NCBI GenBank assembly: GCA_029881615.1 | Contig: JAOUMF010000089.1 | Span: forward strand, 1-7,324 | DNA: 7,324 nucleotides | Source of the DNA: Alphaproteobacteria bacterium | Lineage (GTDB): Bacteria > Pseudomonadota > Alphaproteobacteria > UBA8366 > JADFVY01 | Direction of reading: 5' to 3' | The notes under the pieces: generated by a model | The model's database searches: none | What the model was told of the DNA's origin: nothing | What the model saw: only the letters and a program-made list of their open reading frames with translations | Made by a program: the position numbers and the translations under genes | Shown here: positions 1-6,029 of the stretch, one piece after another | Position numbering within the stretch: position 1 is the first letter of the stretch | Layout of the letters: each line of letters starts with the position of its first letter

Positions 1-2394
1 GCCGCCGGTTTGCTTGGTCACCGCGGCGACGATTGCGGCCGAAACCTTCTCGATGTCTTCGTCGGTCAGCGTCCGTTCCGTTGGCTGCAGCGTGACCGCG
101 ATCGCCACCGATTTCCGGTTTTCGCCAACACCTTTGCCTTCATAAACGTCGAACAGGCGGACATCGGCAATCAGCACCTTGTCGGCGCCCTTGGCGGCGC
201 GGATCAGGCTTTCGGCCGTAACGTCCGCATCCACGACAAAGGCAAAATCGCGACCCAGAGGCTGGAACGGCGAGGGCCGCAGCAGCGGCCTGGTCTTGCC
301 GCCCTTGCCGCGGGGCATCGGTGCCTTGTGTATGAAGATTTCGAATCCGGCGGCAGGGCCCTTTACATCCATGGCTTTTAGCACCCGCGGGTGCAACTCG
401 CCGAACCAGGCCAGGACATTCGGTCCCAGGCGCAGTGCGCCCGACCGGCCGGGATGATACCAGTTCGGCGCATCTCGACTTACCTGAAGGTTGTCCACCG
501 GCGTACCGCAGGCCGCCAGAACCGCCAGCGCATCGGCTTTTACATCGAAAACGTCGACCGGGCGGGGCGGCTGTGCCCAGTGGCGCGGTCCGCTGCGACC
601 GGTGCGCACGCCGGCGGCCAGAATATCCTCGCCCTCGGGTGTGTCGTCGCGCCATGCCGGGCCAACCTCGAACAGGCCAACGTCGCCATAGCCGCGGTCC
701 GCATTCCGGCCGGCAGCCGCTACAAGGTTGGGCAGGATCGATGGGCGCATGACCGACAGGTCGGCGCTGATCGGGTTTTCCAGACGCAGAGAATCCGGCA
801 CGCCGCCAAACAGGCTCGCCTGATCTTCATGCATGAAGGACCAGGTAACCGCCTCCATCATGCCGCGACCCGCCAGGGTCTTGCGGGCAAATCCTTCGCG
901 GCGCTGACCGACGGTCAGAATCAGTTCGGGCAGGCTGCTGTCACGCTGCAGGGGCACGATCGGGATATTATCGAACCCGTTAACCCGCAAAATTTCCTCG
1001 ACCAGGCAGGCCTCGCCGTCGATATCGGGGCGCCAGGACGGTGTTGTAGCGACGATCTGGCCTTCGCTGGTGTCGGTCGTGAAGCCCAGCGCGCCCAGAA
1101 TACGGCGCTGGCCATCGACATCCATATCCACCCCGCCCAGCGTCATGACGCGATCGGGGCGCAAGGTGATTTTCTTTTCGGTATCCGGCATTTCGCCGGC
1201 GATGGACAGCTCGCTGACCTCGCCGCCGCAGATTTCCAGCACCAGCCGGGCGGCCGCTTCGGCGCCCCACAGGGCCGACGCCGGGTCTACCGTGCGTTCG
1301 AAGCGATAGCGCGCATCCGATTCGATGCCCAGCTTGCGGCCGGTGGCGGCAGTGCGGATCGGGTCGAACAGGGCGACTTCCAGGAACATTTCCGTGGTGT
1401 CGTCGTTACAGCCGGATTCCTCGCCGCCCATCACGCCGGCGATACCATGCACGCCCTTGCCGTCGGCGATGCATGTCATGTTTTCGTCGAGCGTGTATTC
1501 CTTGCCGTCCAGCGCCATGATCTTTTCGCCGGCCTTGGCCAGGCGCATGGTCAACGTTCCGCCCTCCAGCTTGTCGGCGGCGAATACATGCAGCGGGCGG
1601 CCCAGATCGAAGGTTACATAGTTGGTGATATCGACCAGCGCTGAAATGGGGCGCAGGCCGATGGCCAACAGGCGGCGCTGCATCCAGTCCGGGCTGGGAC
1701 CATTCTTCAGGCCGCGGAAATAGCGGCCCACCACCATCGGGCAGGCGCTGTCCGCATCCTTCGAAAACTTGCGTTCCCACTGAATAGGGCTCTTGAACGT
1801 GCCCTTGATCTTCTTGGCCGCCGGAAAGGGTTTCAGCTTGCCGATGCCGGCGGCGGCCAGATCGCGGGCCACCCCGTATACGCCCAGGCAATCGCCCCGG
1901 TTCGGCGTGATCGCGATATCGATGACCGGATCGTCCAGCCCCATCAGCTTGGCGAAGGGGGCGCCGATCTCCGCGTCCTCGGGCAGATCAATAATGCCTT
2001 CATGGGCGTCCGACAGTCCCATTTCACGCTCGGAACACAGCATGCCGTTGGATTCTTCGCCCCGGATGACGCCCTTTTTCAGGTCGACCCCGGTACCCGG
2101 GATGTGGGTGCCGGCTGGTGCAAAAACACCCTTCATGCCGGCGCGCGCATTCGGCGCGCCACAGACGACCTGGATCTTTTCCTTGCCGGTATCGACAATA
2201 CAGACGCGCAGGCGATCCGCATTGGGGTGCTGTTTTGCTTCGACGACATGCCCGACAATGAAGTCGGCAAGATCCTTGGCCGGGTCGTGAACTTCTTCCA
2301 GTTCCAGCCCAAGCGCGGTCAAGGCATCGGTGATCTCGTTCAGCGACGCGTCGGTGTCCAGGTGATCTTTCAGCCAGGAAAGCGTGAACTTCAT
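1..2394 (-). CDS. pheT: Phenylalanine--tRNA ligase beta subunit, 3' end cut by window edge
   Basis: Beta subunit of the cytoplasmic (alpha-beta)2 phenylalanyl-tRNA synthetase, which binds tRNA-Phe and edits mischarged Tyr. I translated all 798 codons in the window and found no internal stop. In order: N-terminal [12 protein letters not shown]; an OB-fold tRNA-binding domain at about 40-150 (HPNADRLRV); [10 protein letters not shown] at 159-168; a B3/4 editing domain at about 210-390 (HGIAGVMGG, 316-324); a B5 domain at about 400-478 ([16 protein letters not shown]); a catalytic-like core with YHPGRSG and GELHP; and a C-terminal FDX-ACB anticodon-binding fold from about 705. Family length is about 795-800 aa, so only a handful of residues are missing. 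The start ATG overlaps the pheS stop by 4 nt (ATGA), which argues for translational coupling. Oddity: Cys463 sits where the family has a Mg-coordinating Asp. The identification is secure. Confidence 0.97.
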   Translation of the reverse strand, partial: MKFTLSWLKDHLDTDASLNEITDALTALGLELEEVHDPAKDLADFIVGHVVEAKQHPNADRLRVCIVDTGKEKIQVVCGAPNARAGMKGVFAPAGTHIPGTGVDLKKGVIRGEESNGMLCSEREMGLSDAHEGIIDLPEDAEIGAPFAKLMGLDDPVIDIAITPNRGDCLGVYGVARDLAAAGIGKLKPFPAAKKIKGTFKSPIQWERKFSKDADSACPMVVGRYFRGLKNGPSPDWMQRRLLAIGLRPISALVDITNYVTFDLGRPLHVFAADKLEGGTLTMRLAKAGEKIMALDGKEYTLDENMTCIADGKGVHGIAGVMGGEESGCNDDTTEMFLEVALFDPIRTAATGRKLGIESDARYRFERTVDPASALWGAEAAARLVLEICGGEVSELSIAGEMPDTEKKITLRPDRVMTLGGVDMDVDGQRRILGALGFTTDTSEGQIVATTPSWRPDIDGEACLVEEILRVNGFDNIPIVPLQRDSSLPELILTVGQRREGFARKTLAGRGMMEAVTWSFMHEDQASLFGGVPDSLRLENPISADLSVMRPSILPNLVAAAGRNADRGYGDVGLFEVGPAWRDDTPEGEDILAAGVRTGRSGPRHWAQPPRPVDVFDVKADALAVLAACGTPVDNLQVSRDAPNWYHPGRSGALRLGPNVLAWFGELHPRVLKAMDVKGPAAGFEIFIHKAPMPRGKGGKTRPLLRPSPFQPLGRDFAFVVDADVTAESLIRAAKGADKVLIADVRLFDVYEGKGVGENRKSVAIAVTLQPTERTLTDEDIEKVSAAIVAAVTKQTGG

Positions 2395-2408
2395 GGGGTC
2401 AACCCCCT
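2391..2408 (-). promoter_or_regulatory. pheS/pheT ATGA overlap with SD-masking mini-hairpin
   Basis: On the minus strand the pheT ATG (2394-2392) overlaps the pheS TGA (2393-2391). Directly upstream lies a purine run AGGGGG (2408-2403) that can act as Shine-Dalgarno. It is part of a short inverted repeat GGGGT-TG-ACCCC (2406-2395) abutting the ATG. The fold would hide the binding site until the ribosome finishing pheS melts it, favouring 1:1 alpha/beta synthesis. The overlap and repeat are seen; the masking role is inferred. Confidence 0.5.
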
Positions 2409-3494
2409 GAACAGGGTGGGGACTTCAAGCGGCACGAAACCGTAATGCTTCAGCCAGCGTAGATCGGCGTCGAAGAAGGTGCGCAGATCGGGAATGCCGT
2501 ATTTCAGCATCGCGAGGCGTTCAATCCCGATGCCGAAGGCGAAGCCCTGATATTCCGCCGGATCGATGCCGCAGGCAGCCAGAACCTTGGGATTCACCAT
2601 GCCGCAGCCGAGAATTTCCAGCCAGTCGTCGCCAGCGCCGATTTTCAGCTCGCCGCCCTTGCGGGTACAGCCGATGTCGACCTCGGCCGACGGCTCCGTG
2701 AAGGGGAAATGGCTGGGCCGGAAGCGCAGCGGGATATTCGGCACCTCGAAATAGGCGCTGCAGAATTCGACGAGGCAGCCTTTCAGATGCCCCATATGGA
2801 CCCGGCCGATCTTGTCGATGATCAAGCCCTCGACCTGATGGAACATCGGCGTATGGGTCATGTCGCTGTCGCACCGATAGGTGCGGCCCGGCGCGATGAT
2901 GCGCAGGGGCATGCCCGACCCGTCCTTTTTCGCCATCGCCGCTTGCATGGCGCGAATCTGAACCGGCGAGGTGTGGGTGCGCAACACCATGCGGCTACCG
3001 TCTTCCTTTTCCGGCAGATAGAAGGTGTCGTGCATCTGCCGGGCGGGATGTTCAGGCGGTATGTTCAGGGCGGTGAAATTATGGAAGTCGTCCTCGACGT
3101 CCGGGCCTTCGGCAATGGAAAATCCCATCTCGCCCAATATCGCGACGATTTCGTCCAGGGTCTGGCTGATCGGATGCAGCCGGCCTTCGGTCTCGGGCCG
3201 CACGGGCAAGGTGACGTCGACTGTCTCGGCCGCCATCTGGCCTTCCAGTTCGGCTCCCTCCAGGGTGCTCTTGCGCGCCTCCATGGCGGTCGCGACAGCG
3301 TCCTTCACGGCGTTCAGGGCCTGGCCCGTTTCCCGCCGTTCGTCGGGCGACAGCTTGCCAAGCGTTTTCATCAGGCCGGTAATGCGGCCTTTTTTGCCCA
3401 ACGCGGAAACGCGAAGTTCTTCCAGCGCCTCCGCCGAATCCGCAGATTCGACGGCGGCGAGAAGTTCTTCGCGCAGTGCTTTCAGATCATCCAT
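2391..3494 (-). CDS. pheS: Phenylalanine--tRNA ligase alpha subunit
   Basis: Catalytic alpha subunit of phenylalanyl-tRNA synthetase (class II): ATP + Phe + tRNA-Phe to Phe-tRNA-Phe. Complete, 367 aa, slightly longer than the 327 aa of E. coli as is common in Alphaproteobacteria. Visible parts: N-terminal tRNA-binding coiled coil (about 1-95); motif 1 region [19 protein letters not shown] (107-125); [13 protein letters not shown] (171-183); motif 2 around [18 protein letters not shown] (203-220); Phe-pocket loop [12 protein letters not shown] (262-273); and motif 3 [14 protein letters not shown] (317-330). The pocket Ala319 in GFAFG is the normal residue that sets amino acid size selectivity. 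The start [12 protein letters not shown] is canonical, yet no Shine-Dalgarno lies at normal distance; GGUGGAG is 29 nt away behind a hairpin. It follows rplT by 45 nt and overlaps pheT. Confidence 0.98.
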   Translation of the reverse strand: MDDLKALREELLAAVESADSAEALEELRVSALGKKGRITGLMKTLGKLSPDERRETGQALNAVKDAVATAMEARKSTLEGAELEGQMAAETVDVTLPVRPETEGRLHPISQTLDEIVAILGEMGFSIAEGPDVEDDFHNFTALNIPPEHPARQMHDTFYLPEKEDGSRMVLRTHTSPVQIRAMQAAMAKKDGSGMPLRIIAPGRTYRCDSDMTHTPMFHQVEGLIIDKIGRVHMGHLKGCLVEFCSAYFEVPNIPLRFRPSHFPFTEPSAEVDIGCTRKGGELKIGAGDDWLEILGCGMVNPKVLAACGIDPAEYQGFAFGIGIERLAMLKYGIPDLRTFFDADLRWLKHYGFVPLEVPTLFRGLTP

Positions 3495-3530
3495 CGGGAA
3501 TTCGCCGCCGTTGGCCGGCGGCGCTCCACC
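3495..3530 (-). promoter_or_regulatory. pheS translation initiation region: SD separated from AUG by a perfect hairpin
   Basis: In the rplT-pheS spacer the minus strand reads GGTGGAG (3530-3524), then a perfect 8-bp GC stem CGCCGCCG / CGGCGGCG (3523-3516 with 3510-3503, loop GCCAA), then AATTCCCG (3502-3495) and the pheS ATG. The purine-rich site abuts the stem base on one side and 8 nt separate the stem from the ATG on the other. Looping out the hairpin would give an ideal SD spacing of 8 nt. There is no U-run after the stem, so it is not a terminator. The role is inferred. Confidence 0.5.
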
Positions 3531-3539
3531 ATCAAACCC

Positions 3540-3908
3540 TTATTTCGCCGCCCCGGCCAGCGCATCGCGCGCCTGGCCGACAAGCGACTCGAATGCCGCC
3601 GGTTCGCTGACGGCGAGTTCGGCCAGAATCTTGCGATCCAGATCGATTTCCGCCGTCTTCAGGCCGTGCATGAACTGTGAATAGGTCAGGCCATGCAGCC
3701 GGGCACCGGCATTGATGCGCTGGATCCACAGACCACGGAAATCCCGCTTGCGCGTACGGCGGTCGCGGTAGGCGTATTGCAGATCCTTTTCGACCCGCTG
3801 GATTGCTGCCCTGAAGGTATTCTTCGCGCGACCGCGCGACCCTTTGGCCAGTTTCAGAATTTTCTTGTGACGGGCGTGCGATGTGACGCCCCGTTTGACG
3901 CGTGCCAT
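3540..3908 (-). CDS. rplT: 50S ribosomal protein L20
   Basis: Ribosomal protein L20, a primary binder of 23S rRNA domain II needed early in 50S assembly. Complete, 122 aa; the family is about 117-120. Basic N-terminal extension [20 protein letters not shown] (1-20) followed by [15 protein letters not shown] and the conserved [20 protein letters not shown] (48-67), then the globular C-terminal half [20 protein letters not shown] that in E. coli also binds its own mRNA. The start ATG has a strong Shine-Dalgarno AAGGAG (3922-3917) at 8 nt. It lies 27 nt after rpmI and 45 nt before pheS, same strand, so the four genes very likely share a transcript. L20 is the known translational repressor of this operon in E. 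coli; whether it acts here is inference. Confidence 0.98.
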   Translation of the reverse strand: MARVKRGVTSHARHKKILKLAKGSRGRAKNTFRAAIQRVEKDLQYAYRDRRTRKRDFRGLWIQRINAGARLHGLTYSQFMHGLKTAEIDLDRKILAELAVSEPAAFESLVGQARDALAGAAK

Positions 3909-3935
3909 TATTCAGACTCCTTGAATATCGGGGCT

Positions 3936-4136
3936 TCAGGCGTTGGGCAGGAAATAGCGCTTGACGACTTTGGCGTCGGAAGCGGCCATGATTTGCGTAC
4001 CACGGTTGGTGCGTTTCATTTTCTGCGAACGGCGACGAAGCATATGGCTAAGGCCCGCGCTATTGAATCGCACCTTGCCACGCGCGGTCAAACTGAAGCG
4101 CTTTTTGGCGCTGCTTTTGGTCTTCAACTTGGGCAT
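3936..4136 (-). CDS. rpmI: 50S ribosomal protein L35
   Basis: Ribosomal protein L35, a small basic component of the 50S subunit. Complete at 66 aa, the usual length. The sequence opens MPKLKTKSSAKKRFSLTARG, contains the conserved RRRSQKMKRTNRGT stretch and ends VVKRYFLPNA. The reading frame stays open upstream to an ATG 75 nt earlier, but that extension resembles nothing in L35. The ATG at 4136 has a Shine-Dalgarno AAAGGA (4148-4143) at 6 nt, which decides the start. It is the first gene of the rpmI-rplT-pheS-pheT unit, 27 nt ahead of rplT, behind a promoter at 4229-4257 and a structured leader. Confidence 0.97.
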   Translation of the reverse strand: MPKLKTKSSAKKRFSLTARGKVRFNSAGLSHMLRRRSQKMKRTNRGTQIMAASDAKVVKRYFLPNA

Positions 4137-4222
4137 TTGATTTCCTTTCGTTGTAAAAGACGGCCGGGCATACCCTCTGGCCCGGACGCGCCAGTCCGTA
4201 TGGAGTTTCAAACCCCATACCG
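4137..4222 (-). promoter_or_regulatory. Structured 5' leader of the rpmI-rplT-pheST mRNA
   Basis: From the predicted start point (about 4222) to the rpmI ATG the minus strand holds about 85 nt. At its 5' end, 4219-4199 forms a near-perfect hairpin (arms TATGGGGTT / AACTCCATA, one G-U pair). Downstream are competing stems: CGGAC/GTCCG (4198-4194 with 4187-4183), CTGGC/GCCAG (4194-4190 with 4181-4177) and CCGGGC/GCCCGG (4185-4180 with 4169-4164). The last is followed by CCGTCTTTT and then the SD. These stems exclude one another, as expected in an autoregulated ribosomal-protein leader. I do not recognise a named leader family; binding by L20 is a guess. Confidence 0.4.
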
Positions 4223-4228
4223 CGCGGC

Positions 4229-4257
4229 CTTATAACGGTTGACGCGCGTCGATGCAA
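4229..4257 (-). promoter_or_regulatory. Sigma70-type promoter for rpmI-rplT-pheS-pheT
   Basis: On the minus strand TTGCAT (4257-4252) and TATAAG (4234-4229) are separated by exactly 17 nt. They match the -35 consensus TTGACA and the -10 consensus TATAAT at four and five of six positions. The start point would fall near 4222, right at the base of the leader hairpin, about 85 nt before the rpmI ATG. Location, orientation and spacing all fit; there is no experimental support in the sequence itself. Confidence 0.7.
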
Positions 4258-4509
4258 GGGGTGACGCAACGGAAGTTTCGGTGGCCGGCTGATTCCGGCC
4301 GGGACATCGTGTCCATGTGGTCCCTGTTTTGTCGCCGTCCAGTCGGATGGTTGTCAGAATCGCCGCCGCCGCCCGGCGAAATAAAAGCGGGTTGCCGCCG
4401 TTTGTCTTTGAAAATTCCGATAATTTAGATGTTTCTACGAGCCGCGTTAAATTTTGGTTAGGACAAGCGTGCGATATTTTGCCGACAGGATGGGCCGAAA
4501 GAGACCAAA
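4258..4509. other. Intergenic region between divergent rpmI and the DUF6714-like gene
   Basis: No gene is supported here. It holds inverted repeats GGCCGG/CCGGCC (4283-4288 with 4295-4300) and GGACA/TGTCC (4302-4306 with 4310-4314), neither followed by a convincing T-run. A block at 4401-4460 is about 68% A+T, in clear contrast to the surroundings, and is the likeliest place for the promoter of the plus-strand gene pair. I could not pick a good -35/-10 pair on the plus strand. On the minus strand TTAACG and TAAATT (4450-4445 and 4427-4422) have a 17-nt spacing but match poorly. Confidence 0.4.
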
Positions 4510-5025
4510 GTGACCAAGGGCGATATACAACAACTGCTGCAAAAAAGTTTTCGCAGCCACCCGCCCCCGACCGGGGATGACCTGGTCATGGACAACGGGG
4601 ATGAAAAGACAGTCAGGGAAATCCGCAACCTTTTTACAGGCAGGCGATGGTACGAACTCGACCCCGAATTCGTGATCGAGCATGCGGATCTGCTCTGGTT
4701 GATGGCTGTGTCGGCTCAGCGCTACTATATCCCCGCCTATCTGTTGGCGACATTTCATGTGTCGAAGGACTGGATTTACACCAACAACCTTCTTCTCAGC
4801 CTGTTTCTGCCGTTGCGCAACGAGGACGATCCGGCGCGCGATACATTCGTAAGGTTCCTCGAAGCGCTTACGCCGATTGAAAAATCGGCAATTCGTGCAT
4901 TTCTGGATTTTACCGCAGCGGAACACCCTTCCCAGGGAGAGCGCGGCGCGGCCAAACTGGCGTTGAGCGTACTGTGGCGCAAGTTCGAGGCATTGCCCGT
5001 GGAGCAAGACCGCAAGAGCGCCTGA
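4510..5025 (+). CDS. DUF6714-like protein of unknown function
   Basis: 171-aa soluble protein, no signal peptide or membrane segment. From memory its pattern resembles the DUF6714 family: an N-terminal helix, REIRNLFTGRRWYELDPEFV (36-55), a hallmark-like RYYIPAYLLATFHVSKDW (71-88), NNLLLSLFLP (92-101), and TPIEKSAIRAFLDF (121-134). No catalytic motif is evident and the family has no known function that I can state. The start is GTG at 4510 with a weak SD (GAAAGAG, 4497-4503) 6 nt upstream; no ATG lies near. It runs opposite to all translation genes in the window and is followed after 11 nt by the small membrane protein gene, so the two probably form an operon. Being real is well supported by coding-like composition and the family pattern; the family name is moderately sure. 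Confidence 0.75.
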   Translation: MTKGDIQQLLQKSFRSHPPPTGDDLVMDNGDEKTVREIRNLFTGRRWYELDPEFVIEHADLLWLMAVSAQRYYIPAYLLATFHVSKDWIYTNNLLLSLFLPLRNEDDPARDTFVRFLEALTPIEKSAIRAFLDFTAAEHPSQGERGAAKLALSVLWRKFEALPVEQDRKSA

Positions 5026-5036
5026 CAAGGAAGACG

Positions 5037-5354
5037 TTGAGCCAGCCCATGGACAATCGGCCCGGCCGACGCCGCGACGAGCTAGAAGTCCTTCAGCAGG
5101 ACATGGCTGCGTTTTTCAAGCGCGGAATAGTCTTGTGGGCGGTTCGCTGGACAATTGGATTCGCGATAATTGGTGTTGTTGTTAGCTTCAACCCGCAATG
5201 GCGCTGGCTGTGGTGGGTTGGCATTGGATTTGCCGCGTTGACGCCCTTCATGACGCTGGTCAGTCGAGAGATTCTTCGGCGCCAGGTTCGTCGCACTGAA
5301 AAGGTGCTGGCCGATTTCGAAAGCGTGATGCACGACAACCGGCCGGAAGCCTGA
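5037..5354 (+). CDS. Small two-helix membrane protein of unknown function
   Basis: About 105 aa. The N-terminus is polar and charged (MDNRPGRRRDELEVLQQDM), followed by a hydrophobic segment at about 31-51 (IVLWAVRWTIGFAIIGVVVSF), a short Trp-rich turn (NPQWRWLWW), a second hydrophobic segment at about 57-75, and a basic amphipathic tail (SREILRRQVRRTEKVLADFE). By positive-inside logic both ends face the cytoplasm, with a hairpin in the inner membrane. Start choice: TTG at 5037 has a good SD AAGGA (5027-5031) 5 nt upstream; the ATG at 5049, four codons on, lacks one and would give 101 aa. It sits 11 nt behind the DUF6714-like gene. I do not recognise a family; the hydrophobic pattern and operon position support a real gene. 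Confidence 0.7.
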   Translation: MSQPMDNRPGRRRDELEVLQQDMAAFFKRGIVLWAVRWTIGFAIIGVVVSFNPQWRWLWWVGIGFAALTPFMTLVSREILRRQVRRTEKVLADFESVMHDNRPEA

Positions 5355-5364
5355 ACCGCCGCAG

Positions 5365-5396
5365 AAAAAAGCGCGGGACCGTCGGCCCCGCGCTTT
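5365..5396. terminator. Bidirectional intrinsic terminator shared by infC and the plus-strand pair
   Basis: A perfect 10-bp stem AAAGCGCGGG / CCCGCGCTTT (5368-5377 with 5387-5396) with a 9-nt loop lies between two converging genes. Read on the minus strand it ends in a run of six T (5370-5365), a strong terminator 31 nt past the infC stop. Read on the plus strand it ends in TTTGTTC, a weaker one just after the membrane protein gene. Confidence 0.88.
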
Positions 5397-5426
5397 GTTC
5401 GATCGCAAGTTATGCTGCGTTCTATT

Positions 5427-5969
5427 TTATTTTATTGGCGCCAGCACCATGATCATCTGCCGGCCTTCCATCGTCGCCGGATGCTCGATCTTGGTTTCCT
5501 CGATGGTTTCATCGCGCACGCGGTTGAGCAATTGCATGCCCAGTTGCTGATGCGCCATTTCTCGCCCGCGGAACCGGATCGTCACCTTGACCTTGTCGCC
5601 CTCGCCGATGAATTTGCGAATCGCCCTCATCTTCACGTCATAGTCATGGGTGTCGATGTTCGGGCGCATCTTGATCTCTTTGACCTCGATGACCTTCTGT
5701 TTCTTTCGGGCTTCGCTCTTCTTCTTCTGTTCCTGGAATTTGAGCTTGCCGTAATCGAGAACCTTGCAAACCGGCGGATCGGCATTAGGCGAGATTTCAA
5801 CAAGGTCCAACCCGGCCTGGGCAGCCTTTTCAAGCGCCTGGTCGATGGTAACGACGCCGATCATCTCTCCATCTGCATCGACCAGACGGACGGAGCTGAC
5901 GGTGATCATTTCATTAATGCGTGGGCCTTCACGAGCCGGCGGTCCCGCATTGCGTGGTGGTCTGGCTAT
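5427..5969 (-). CDS. infC: Translation initiation factor IF-3, AUA start codon
   Basis: IF3 binds the 30S subunit, blocks premature 50S joining and rejects non-canonical start codons. From the ATA at 5969 the product is 180 aa, the same length as E. coli IF3. It reads [20 protein letters not shown], an N-domain with [20 protein letters not shown] (54-73), a Lys-rich linker (82-100) and a C-domain with [15 protein letters not shown] (131-145) and [11 protein letters not shown] (168-178). No in-frame ATG precedes residue 21. The in-frame GTG at 5993 has no SD and would place the perfect AGGAGG inside the coding region. That AGGAGG (5980-5975) is 5 nt before the ATA. It follows thrS by 60 nt and ends at a strong terminator, so it is not cotranscribed with rpmI in the usual way. 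Confidence 0.96.
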   Translation of the reverse strand: MARPPRNAGPPAREGPRINEMITVSSVRLVDADGEMIGVVTIDQALEKAAQAGLDLVEISPNADPPVCKVLDYGKLKFQEQKKKSEARKKQKVIEVKEIKMRPNIDTHDYDVKMRAIRKFIGEGDKVKVTIRFRGREMAHQQLGMQLLNRVRDETIEETKIEHPATMEGRQMIMVLAPIK

Positions 5970-5980
5970 AGAAACCTCCT
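5967..5980 (-). promoter_or_regulatory. infC ribosome binding site and AUA start codon
   Basis: The minus strand reads AGGAGG, TTTCT, ATA, GCC. A perfect Shine-Dalgarno placed 5 nt before an AUA codon in the IF3 frame decides this start over the upstream GTG. In E. coli the infC start is AUU, and IF3 represses its own synthesis by discriminating against it. The same logic would apply to AUA; this is inferred from family knowledge. Confidence 0.85.
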
Positions 5981-6029
5981 CAGTTTCTTTCACGAACGGA
6001 CGAAATTCAAATTAGCTGCCGTCAAACAC

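Noticed and set aside
391..1644. Long plus-strand open frame (417 codons) antisense to pheT
   Set aside because: Its codons are the exact complement of pheT codons, so stops arise only where pheT uses the rare TTA, CTA or TCA codons. It is bounded by such codons, and the translation looks like no protein family.
3484..3536. A pheM-like leader peptide and attenuator between rplT and pheS
   Set aside because: The only small frame (16 codons from the ATG at 3534) contains no Phe, lacks an SD and runs into pheS. The hairpin there has no U-run, so E. coli-type pheST attenuation is not supported.
2709..3680. Long plus-strand open frame (323 codons) antisense to pheS and rplT
   Set aside because: Same codon-complement artefact over pheS; PheS itself shows all class II motifs in the minus frame.
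4283..4330. Terminator-like repeats upstream of the DUF6714-like gene
   Set aside because: Stems GGCCGG/CCGGCC and GGACA/TGTCC lack an adjoining T-run, and no plus-strand gene upstream needs termination there.
4447..5028. Minus-strand open frame (193 codons) opposite the DUF6714-like gene
   Set aside because: No family resemblance, Cys/Arg-rich mixed composition, and it covers the whole plus-strand gene whose protein has a recognisable pattern and continues into an operon.
5997..6025. Internal promoter for infC after thrS (TTGACG at 6025-6020)
   Set aside because: A -35-like hexamer is present but at 16-18 nt spacing there is no acceptable -10 sequence.
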